A stretch of 18,197 nucleotides of DNA, from the NCBI GenBank assembly GCA_040226215.1, contig JAVKFF010000181.1, positions 1 to 18,197 on the forward strand, read 5' to 3'. Position 1 is the first letter of the stretch. Every line of letters begins with the position of its first letter. A program made the position numbers and the translations under genes. This document shows positions 1 through 7,800 of the stretch, one piece after another. The notes below the pieces were generated by a model. It was not told where the DNA came from. It did not search any database and worked only from the letters and a program-made list of their open reading frames with translations. This stretch comes from JAVKFF01 sp040226215. GTDB lineage: Bacteria; Pseudomonadota; Alphaproteobacteria; DSM-16000; Inquilinaceae.

Positions 1-193
1 GTTCGCGGCCAACGTCCTGCCGGTGATCGAGAAGCTGCGCGCCGCCGGTGTCACCGACCTGCGCGGGCTGGCCGACGCGCTCAATGCCCGCGGCATCCGC
101 ACGGCGCGGGGCGGGCGCTGGCATGTGTCGAATGTGCGGAATGTTATGCGGCGGACTGGAGCAATGATCGAACGACCCGAATATGCGGTTTAA
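1..193 (+). CDS. Serine recombinase, C-terminal fragment (5' end outside window)
   Basis: The frame beginning at base 2 is open from the window edge to the TAA at 191-193 (63 residues). It contains the run LRAAGVTDLRGLADALNARG followed by IRTARGGRWHVSNVRNVMRR. This is the helix-rich DNA-binding tail typical of resolvase/invertase-type (serine) recombinases, in which a Recombinase-domain helix is followed by a 'T-A-R-G-G-x-W' segment that contacts DNA. The catalytic N-terminal resolvase domain would lie left of the window, so I cannot say whether the gene is intact. Family knowledge: such proteins integrate or excise phages and islands, or resolve replicons. The phage lysis remnant directly downstream fits a prophage or island origin. 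The last ten or so residues look less family-like, so the true C-terminus may have been replaced by a junction. Confidence 0.75.
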   Translation, partial: FAANVLPVIEKLRAAGVTDLRGLADALNARGIRTARGGRWHVSNVRNVMRRTGAMIERPEYAV

Positions 194-220
194 TATTTGG
201 GAAGAACGTGGATCGCCTAA

Positions 221-472
221 GAGACGCCCACAGCGCATGAGGTCCTGGCGAAGCGCCGCACGATGAAGGGCAGCGGGGCGGCCGGTGTGGCGATCCTGGG
301 AGCCGCGGGCGTCGAGCCAGCGCAGAACGTCCTGGCAGAGACCTAGTCCACCATCCTGCCGCTCGTGCCCAATCTCGACATGCTGCGCTGGGTGTTCATC
401 GCAGTGGCGCTCGCCGGTGTCGCCGTCGCCATCTACGCCCGCATCGACGACTGGAAGCGGGGGCGGCGATGA
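221..472 (+). pseudogene. Phage endolysin/holin-type C-terminal membrane tail, interrupted by a stop codon
   Basis: The frame starting at 221 reads HEVLAKRRTMKGSGAAGVAI and continues to a TAG at 344-346. It resumes in the same frame with STILPLVPNLDMLRW and a strong hydrophobic helix, VFIAVALAGVAVAIYARIDD, ending at a TGA at 470-472. A soluble linker, one membrane helix and a charged end (DDWKRGRR) are what I expect for the C-terminus of alphaproteobacterial phage muramidases of the glycoside hydrolase 108 type that carry a holin-like anchor. The catalytic domain is absent; a TAA at 218-220 precedes the fragment, so only the tail is left. Its stop overlaps the next start as ATGA (469-472), the tight packing of a lysis cassette. 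The family assignment is from memory of such tails and is moderate; the nonsense codon is seen directly. Confidence 0.55.
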
Positions 473-721
473 TCGCCCCGCTGCTTGTCTGGATCGTCGT
501 CAGCCCGTAGGCCCGTGCCGCGCTATGGTGCCATCGCGTTCGCGGTCTGCCCGCACATGGACACGCTACGGTGCTCCGGCGAGCGCACGGGACGGCTGGA
601 AGAACGCCTCGAAACCTCGGAGAAGGCCAATAACGTGCAACGCCAGATGATCGACGTGTCGGCTCGCCGTGCTCGCGATTGCAACGATCTCGCTGACCGG
701 CTGCGCGACGGGCGCTTCTGA
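469..721 (+). pseudogene. Rz-type inner-membrane spanin, broken (stop plus frameshift)
   Basis: The ATG at 469 gives MIAPLLVWIVVSP, the start of an N-terminal membrane anchor, but reaches a TAG at 508-510. The same frame afterwards still looks protein-like (ALWCHRVRGLPAHGHATVLR). From roughly 580-590 the reading moves to another frame: GRLEERLETSEKANNVQRQM, then a short charged end and a TGA at 719-721. An N-terminal anchor followed by a charged coiled-coil periplasmic segment is the design of Rz inner-membrane spanins, which join the outer-membrane partner to fuse membranes at the end of phage lysis. The downstream Rz1-like gene begins inside its 3' end in a different frame, the classic nested Rz/Rz1 layout. 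Two lesions make it non-functional as read. Confidence 0.6.
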
Positions 722-869
722 CGTCGTCTGCCCGCCGGTGGTCGAGTATAGCCGCGAGTTCCAGGCTCGGGCGTCCGAGGAACTGGCCCTGCTGCCGGAG
801 GGATCGGCGATCGAGGAGCTGCTGAGCGAGTATGCCGTGATGCGGGAACAGGCGCGGGTCTGCCGCTGA
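669..869 (+). CDS. Rz1-like outer-membrane spanin lipoprotein (prophage remnant)
   Basis: A GTG start at 669 gives a 66-residue protein beginning MLAIATISLTGCATGASDVV. A short hydrophobic stretch ends in the lipobox L-T-G-C, so Cys12 would be lipidated and the mature protein anchored in the outer membrane. The mature part contains two further cysteines (in VVCPP and in the C-terminal VCR) and a helical Glu/Leu-rich segment. The gene starts inside the 3' end of the Rz-like remnant in another frame, as Rz1 genes do. Rz1 proteins pair with Rz across the periplasm for the last step of host lysis. This frame is intact although its partner is broken, so it is probably a relic. An upstream in-frame stop at 648-650 limits how far the start could be extended. 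The GTG choice is uncertain; no good ribosome-binding site is visible. Confidence 0.6.
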   Translation: MLAIATISLTGCATGASDVVCPPVVEYSREFQARASEELALLPEGSAIEELLSEYAVMREQARVCR

Positions 870-1391
870 GCGATGTCCGGTCGGTTGATCGGTGGGGTCG
901 CCGTACTGCGATGAATCCGGGAGCAGGCATCGAGATTGCCCTGATCTCGGGCACCATGCTGCATCGCCGCGTGGCGGCATCAAGTCGTTTCACGCCATGC
1001 GATTCTCGAGCGTAGCGCAAACAAGGCGATCCTACGAGACGACGACTGCCTCGGTCACCAACGAGTGGCCGCTCACCCGACCTGCGGAGCCACCCACCGG
1101 ATGGGTCGCAACGTTCGAAAGTACGCGCTGCACGTGCCAGCGCCGGACGAGTTGCCTTGCTGCCTCACCAAGCAACAAGATTGCGAAGTTTCGGGGTATC
1201 CTGCACCGAAATATCCTCGTTCCGCTTCTTGTCATTGCGCATTGGGGGCGGCGTCTCCATTTAAATTCCAGCATCTGTTCAAGATGATTCGACGCCATTT
1301 GGCCCCGATATTTCCTGAGCCATTACCGGCGACGAAAAGGATGCAAGCTTTCCGAGTGGGAAGCCTCACCTCTTTCAGATCAAATTCACAA
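870..1391. other. Region with no recognisable gene
   Basis: About 520 bp between the lysis remnant and the hairpin before the 43-residue gene. Open frames of 80-190 codons cross it on both strands, but they show no family motif, no convincing ribosome-binding site and low-complexity Arg/Pro/Ser content typical of non-coding GC-rich frames. Composition drifts to a lower GC content toward 1200-1390 (for example the run ccatttaaattcc near 1256), which would suit a promoter region for the downstream gene. I could not assign a -35/-10 pair with confidence. Confidence 0.5.
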
Positions 1392-1410
1392 CCCGCGCTT
1401 GTCGCGCGGG
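1392..1410 (+). promoter_or_regulatory. Perfect 7-bp GC hairpin in the 5' leader of the 43-aa gene
   Basis: CCCGCGC (1392-1398), loop TTGTC (1399-1403), GCGCGGG (1404-1410). The stem is perfect and ends only a few bases before the AGGAG ribosome-binding site. No T-run follows, so it is not a standard intrinsic terminator. It could instead be a leader structure affecting translation or RNA stability, or the processed 3' end of a short upstream RNA. The structure is seen directly; any role is inference. Confidence 0.45.
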
Positions 1411-1428
1411 CAGACAGGAGTCGAGACG

Positions 1429-1560
1429 ATGGCCAAGGAAAACAAGCGCGGTAACCGCGAAGCGAAAAAACCGAAGCAGACACCGAAACCGGCGCCCGCA
1501 GCTGCCACGACCTTCACCAAGGGCCTCTCCCCCGACATCGGCAAGTCCAAGAAGGGCTGA
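1429..1560 (+). CDS. Small basic Lys/Pro/Ala-rich conserved-type protein (43 aa)
   Basis: ATG at 1429 with a clear AGGAG about 8 bases upstream, TGA at 1558-1560. The protein begins MAKENKRGNREAKKPKQTPK, continues with a Pro/Ala linker, and ends FTKGLSPDIGKSKKG. It is strongly basic and probably disordered. From memory, very short proteins opening 'MAK...NREAKKPK' are widespread in Alphaproteobacteria as uncharacterised hypotheticals. I know of no established function, and the basic composition would suit nucleic-acid or ribosome contact. It has its own ribosome-binding site and an upstream hairpin, suggesting independent expression. It is the only short gene here for which start, signal and composition all agree. 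Confidence 0.7.
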   Translation: MAKENKRGNREAKKPKQTPKPAPAAATTFTKGLSPDIGKSKKG

Positions 1561-1643
1561 AGCGGAGCTCGGCGCCGACGTCCGGATCCTGCACCGCTTC
1601 TTCGATCCTGCGGCCATTTCGCACCAGAAGGAGATCGGTCATC

Positions 1644-1805
1644 TTGATCTTGGGTTTCGTCGCTGCCGGGCTTGCCCTTGCCCTGGTTTCCTGCCGCACG
1701 CTCGCCGGACGAGCCGGAGGCAGGTCACTGCCGATCCCGGCCGAAACAAGAGAGCATCGGGTTGAGGCTGTTGGTGATGTCTCGACAGCGGCACATCGAA
1801 GATGA
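1644..1805 (+). CDS. Possible 53-aa lipoprotein, translationally coupled to the glucan synthase gene
   Basis: A TTG start at 1644 lies 10 bases after an AAGGAG motif (1628-1633). The product begins MILGFVAAGLALALVSCRTL: a hydrophobic helix ending in L-V-S-C, which matches a lipobox, with Cys17 as lipid site. The mature part is short, polar and Arg-rich and shows no domain I recognise. The TGA at 1803-1805 overlaps the ATG of the synthase (1802) as ATGA, so termination here could feed ribosomes to the synthase start, which itself has only a poor GAAG motif. In favour: ribosome-binding site, signal-like N-terminus, overlap. Against: non-ATG start, short length and no known family. It may be only a leader peptide or a chance frame. 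Confidence 0.35.
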   Translation: MILGFVAAGLALALVSCRTLAGRAGGRSLPIPAETREHRVEAVGDVSTAAHRR

Positions 1806-4800
1806 ACGCACTGTTTCAGAACTTCGGTAATCGCCGTGCCAAGGCCCTTCCGTGGCAGGATACCGCCCCCGCCCGGGCCGAGCTCTTCGGGATCGAGCGG
1901 CTCGAGCAGCACGCGATCAGCCTCGCTTTGGCGCAGCCGGTGACAACGCGCCCGCCCCGCGTTCCGGCGCTGCATCTGCGCCTCAGGGACAATGCCACGG
2001 TGCTGCTGGCCGCCTACCGCGCAAGTGCCGCCGAGGTCGCCTTGGGCCAGAGCATCGTTCCGGCGGCCGAATGGCTGCTCGACAACTACCACGTCGTCGA
2101 GGCGCAAATCCGCGACGTGCGCCGGGATCTGCCGCCCGGGTACTATCGCCAGTTGCCGAAGCTCGAGGACGGCCCCTTCGCGGGGTATCCGCGGGTCTTC
2201 GGGCTCGTCTGGGCATTCGTGTCCCATACCGACAGCCACTTCGATCCCGAGACGCTGCGGCGCTACCTCGTAGCCTATCAGGGCGTTCAGCCACTGACGA
2301 TCGGCGAGCTCTGGGCCGTTCCGATCACGCTGCGGATTGTCATGATCGAGAACCTGCGCCGGCTCGCCGACCAGATCACCGTCGGCCATGCCGCGCGCGC
2401 CGAGGCGGACGCGCTGGCCGAGCTCCACCTGACCGACAAGGCGCCCCGGGAGGGGTTTCCGGATGGCGGCGAGACGCTCGACGACGCTTTTTCCGCGCAG
2501 CTCGCGAAACGGCTTCGCGGCCATGATCCCCACACGACGCCGGCGCTCGACTGGCTCGAGGCCCGTCTCGGGCGACAGGGCTCTTCCGTCGAGGCGACCG
2601 TTCACCGCGCGCAAGAACGCGAGGGTGCGGCGAACGTGACGGTGCGCAACATCATCACCGGGATGCGGCTGATTTCGGACGCGGACTGGGCGGCTTTCGT
2701 CGAAAGCGTCAGCCTCGTCGACGCCCGACTACGGGACGGTAGCGACTTCGCCGCGATGGATTTCGCCAGCCGCAACCTCTACCGGACCGCCGTCGAGGAG
2801 CTTGCCCGCGGCTCTGGCGTCGCCGAAATCGATATCGCTGAACGAGCCGTCGCAGCGGCCAGATCGGGTGACGACCGCGCGAGCACCCCCGGTTGGCACC
2901 TGATCGGCGAGGGTCGGCCTCAGTTGGAGCAGTCCATCGGCTTCCGTCCCTCGGGCCGGCTTCGGATACGCAACCGGGTGCGGGGTCTTGGCCTCCGCGG
3001 TTACGTCCTCGCCATCCTGTTGACGTCGGTGGGCCTCGTCGCTTTGGCCTTGGCCGCAATCTCGGGGCCCGGTACCGGGCTCGGCTGGCTGGCGCTTTGG
3101 GCGCTGGCTGCCTTCCTGCCAGCAACAGAAGTCGCTACGGCCATCGTCAACCGCGTCGTTGCCTGGGGCGTTGCACCCAAGGCGCTCCCGGGCCTTGAGC
3201 TGAAGGAGGGGATCCCGCCCGAGCTGCGCACACTGGTCGCAGTGCCGACCCTACTGAGCGATGCCGCGAACCTGGAAGAACAGATCGAGCGGCTGGAGGT
3301 TCACCACCTCTCGGGCAGCAGTGGAGACTTGACTTTCGCGCTGCTGACCGATGGCCCTGACGCACCCCAAGAAGAACAGGCCGGAGATGCCGCGCTGCTT
3401 GCGCTGGCGTCCGGCCGTATCGGCGAGTTGAACCGGCGCTATGGCCCGGGTCCCGCCGGTCCAAGGTTCCTGCTTCTGCATCGGCGGCGGCAGTTCAGCG
3501 CCGGCGAAGGCGTCTGGATGGGATGGGAGCGGAAGCGTGGCAAGCTGCACGAGCTCAATCGGCTGCTGCGCGGCGCGATGGATACCAGTTTTTCCCATAT
3601 CGAGGGGCAGCCGCCACAAGTGCCCGACGGCGTGCGTTATGTCATTACGCTCGACGCAGACACGCGGATGCCCCGCGACGCCGCCGCGCGGCTGATCGGC
3701 AAGATGGCTCATCCGCTGAACCTACCTGTCCTCGACGCCGCGAAGCGAAGGGTCGTCGCAGGCCACGCAATCCTGCAGCCACGGGTTACGCCCTCCATTC
3801 CAGCAGGAGACGAGGGGTCGCTCTACCAGCAAACCGTCTCGGGTCCCGGAGGCATGGACCCCTATGCCGCCGCGGCGTCCGATCTCTATCAGGACCTGTT
3901 CGGCGAAGGTTCCTTCACCGGCAAGGGCATCTACGACGTCGACTTCTTCGAGGCTGCGCTCGCGGGGCGGGTGCCGACCGATACGCTTCTCAGCCATGAC
4001 CTGTTCGAGGGCATCTATGCGCGCGCCGGCCTGGCGACCGATGTCGAACTGGTCGAGGATTTTCCCACCCGCTACGACGTCGCCGCCAAGCGGCAGCACC
4101 GCTGGACAAGGGGAGACTGGCAGTTGCTGCCATGGATCGTTGGCGCCCGCGATCTTCCCGCGGTGGGGCGGTGGAAGCTGGTGGACAACCTCCGCCGGTC
4201 GCTGCTGGCCCCGTCCGCCCTGGTAGCCCTCGGGGTGGGCTGGGTGCTGCCGCTTCCGGCTGCGCTGGCGGCGACGTTGCTCGTTCTGGCCGCAATCCTG
4301 GTGCCGATATTCCTGCCTAGCCTCTTCGCCGTCCTGCCGGGGCGCACGGACGTCCAGCTTGGCAGCCACGTACGTGCACTCGGAAGCGATCTGCGACAGG
4401 CTGCGATGCAGGTTTTCCTTTCGGTCGCTTTCCTTCCCGACCAAGCCCGCCGGATGGGCGACGCGATCCTCCGCACGCTCTGGCGGCTGTTCGTCACGCG
4501 CCGGCACCTGCTGGAATGGACCACCGCGGCCCAATCCGCGAGCAGCCCCCGGCTCGACCTAACCGGCTTCACCCGCGGCATGTGGGGCAGCGTCGCCCTG
4601 GGGTTGGTGGTGACTTTCGGGGCCGTTCTGCTTTCGCCCGAAGCCTGGCTAATCGTGCTGCCATTTGCGCTTCTGTGGACCGGTGCCCCGGCCCTGGCTT
4701 TGTGGATCAGCCGCTCGCCGAAGCTGTCCGCCGGCAACGCGCTTCTCGAAGAGGATGGCGACGCGCTACGCCTGATCGCGCGGCGCACCTGGGGGTTCTT

Positions 4801-7800
4801 CGAGGCCTTCGTGACCCCAGCGGACAACATGCTGCCGCCGGACAACTTTCAGGAAGATCCAAAGCCCGTCATCGCGCATCGGACGTCGCCTACGAACATC
4901 GGCCTCTACCTTCTGTCTGCGGTCGCGGCGCGCGATTTCGGATGGTCCGGCACCGTCCGCACCGTCGAGCGCATCGAAGCGACGCTCGACACCATGCGCC
5001 GCCTCCCCAAGCATCGGGGCCATCTGTTCAACTGGTATGCCACGCAAGACCTGCGCGTTCTCGAACCTGCCTATGTCTCGTCCGTGGACAGTGGCAACCT
5101 TGCAGGGCACCTCATCGTCCTCGCGCAAGCTTGCGACGAGTGGCTCGAGACACCTGCGATTGCCGATCCTCTCGCCGGGATCGCCGTGGCGCTGCGGGTG
5201 GCCCGAGCCGATCTCGGGAACACTGATCCCGAGCTTCTGGCGCGCGTCGAGAATCGAATGAGACAGCCGGAGCCGTTCGACGAAATGGCCCCGGACCTTC
5301 TGCGGCTTGCGGACCATGCCGCGGCCGCTGCGGAAGGCGGGGACGCCCGCCGCTGGATCACAGCGTTCCGAAACGCCACGGCGGAGCATTTGGCGGACAG
5401 GCGCCTCACCGCTGCGGATCGTGTCCAGCTTAAGGCGCGTCTGGCCGTTCTTGCTGCCAGCGCACGCGAGATGGCGATGGGGATGGACTTCGCCTTCCTT
5501 CTCGACCCCGAACGCAAGCTGCTCTCGATCGGCTATTCCGTCGACGAGAACAGGCGCGACCTGAGCTGCTACGACTTTCTGGCTTCGGAGGCGCGACTTG
5601 CCAGCGTCTTCGCCATCGCCAAGGGCGACGTGTCCACGCATCACTGGTTCCGGCTGGGCCGAACTGCGACGCCAGTCGGCGCGGGATCCGCGCTGGTGTC
5701 CTGGTCAGGCTCGATGTTCGAATACCTCATGCCGCCGCTGGTGATGCACGAGCCGGCAGGCAGCCTTCTGGCCCAGACCAACCGCATGATCGTGAGGCGC
5801 CAGCAGGCCTATGCGCGTGGGCTAGGGATACCGTGGGGCGTCTCGGAATCGGCGTTCAATGCCCGCGACCTCGAGCTGACCTACCAATACTCGAATTTTG
5901 GGGTGCCGGGTCTTGGCCTAAAGCGCGGTCTTGCGGACGATATCGTGATCGCGCCCTACGCGACGGGCCTGGCCTCGATGGTCGACCCGCAGGGCGCCGC
6001 CCGCAACTTCGAGCGGCTGCGCAAGATGGGCGCCAGTGGCCGCTACGGCTTCTATGAGGCACTTGATTTCAACGAGGCGCGGCGCCCCGCAGGCGAAGAG
6101 GTCGCCGTCGTGCGAAGCTTCATGGCGCACCACCAGGGCATGACCATCGTCGCCCTCGCCAACGTCCTGCAGGGCGGGCTGATGCGCGACCGGTTCCACC
6201 GCGAGCCGATGATCCGCGCATGCGAGCTTCTGCTGCAGGAACGCATGCCCCGCGACGTGGCGATCGCGCATGCTCCGGCCGAAGAGATCAAGGCACCGCC
6301 GCTGGAGGCCGGGCATGATGTGGAGGCAATACGGCGCCATGCCGTACCTGCGCCGGGCGCGCCGATCACACACCTGATGTCGAACGGGCGATACTCGGTC
6401 ATGCTGACCGCCGGCGGTGGCGGCTATTGTCGCTGGGGTGACATTGCGCTGACGCGCTGGCGCGAAGATGCGACCCGCGACGATTGGGGCGCGTTTACCT
6501 ACTTGCGTGACGTTGAAAGCGGACGCACCTGGTCCGCGGCCCCCGGCCCAACGGGAACGCCCGGTGACCACGTCGAGGTGCAGTTCAGCGAGGATCGCGC
6601 CCGATTCACCCGCCGCGACGGGCGGCTCGCGACGATGCTGGATATCCTCGTCTCGGGCGAGGATGATGGCGAGGTGCGGCAAGTGACGCTGGTCAATAGC
6701 GGCCGGCAACCACGCGAGATCGACGTGACCTCCTATGCCGAGCTGGTCCTGACCACACCCGCCGCCGACGCGGCGCATCCGGCGTTCGCCAAGTTGTTCG
6801 TGCAGACCGAGTACCTGGCGGAATACGGGGCCCTGATCGCGACGCGCCGTCCGCGCTCGTCGGATGAACCCCCGATCTGGGTTGCACATTTCGCAATCGT
6901 CGAAGGAGAGACGCTGGGCGAGCAGCAATACGAGACTGACCGTGCCCGTTTCATCGGCCGCGGCCGGACGGCCGCCAACGCCAGGTCGGTCACGAGCGGT
7001 GAGCCGCTGTCGAATACCGTCGGCACCGTTCTCGACCCGGTCTTTTCCCTGCGCCGGCGCGTCCGGATCGCTGGAGGGGAGTCGGCCCGCATCGCCCTCT
7101 GGACTGTGGCTGCCGCCACGCGCGAGGCCGTCGTCGACCTGATCGACATGCACCACGACCGCAGCGCCTTCGACAGGGCGCGGACTTTGGCCTGGACCCA
7201 GGGGCAGGTCGAGCTACGGCATCTCAGCATCAGCGCCGAAGAGGCGGCGGAGTTCCAGCGCCTTGCCGCCTCGATCTTCTACGCCGATCCGCGGTGGCGG
7301 CCGTCCGGCGCTGAGATCCTTCGCGGAGCCGGTCCCCAGTCCGAGCTCTGGCGGCATGGCATCTCGGGCGACCTTCCGATCGTGGTCTTGCGCATCGACG
7401 ACGTAGGTGACATCGCGCAAGTACACGAACTTCTGCGTGCGCACGAATACTGGCGGATGAAACGCCTGGCGGTCGATCTCGTTATCATCAATGAGCATCC
7501 GTCCTCCTACATCCAGGACCTCCAGACGGCGATCGAGACTGCGGTGCGCAGCAGCGAGTCCCGCCCGCGTTTCGGCCGCGAGCTGGCGCAGGGGACGGCC
7601 CACGTCCTGCGTGCCGATTTGCTGGACTGCAACGCGCAAGATCTTCTGCTTGCCGTTGCCCGCGTCGTGATCTCTGCCCGGAACGGTCCGCTTGCGACGC
7701 AACTGGCGCTGCTTGCCAAGGCGACAGAGGCACATCCCGCCCCTCCCATGAACCCGCCGCTCAGGGAGATCGCCGAGGCGGCGCCGGTGCGTCCGGACTT

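Noticed and set aside
1561..1577. 17-bp exact match to 17344-17360 inside the IS630 transposase (AGCGGAGCTCGGCGCCG)
   Set aside because: A short GC-rich match with no similarity on either side and no IS end nearby; probably chance.
1514..2614. Long antisense frame (366 codons) overlapping the start of the glucan synthase gene
   Set aside because: It is a codon-bias shadow of the synthase: no family motif and no good ribosome-binding site. It would also run through the end of the 43-residue gene.
5918..7156. 412-codon antisense frame inside the glucan synthase gene (with others of 270-290 codons near 3722-5644)
   Set aside because: Long stop-free antisense frames are expected in GC-rich genes. 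The sequences lack hydrophobic cores or motifs, while the sense frame has all family motifs.
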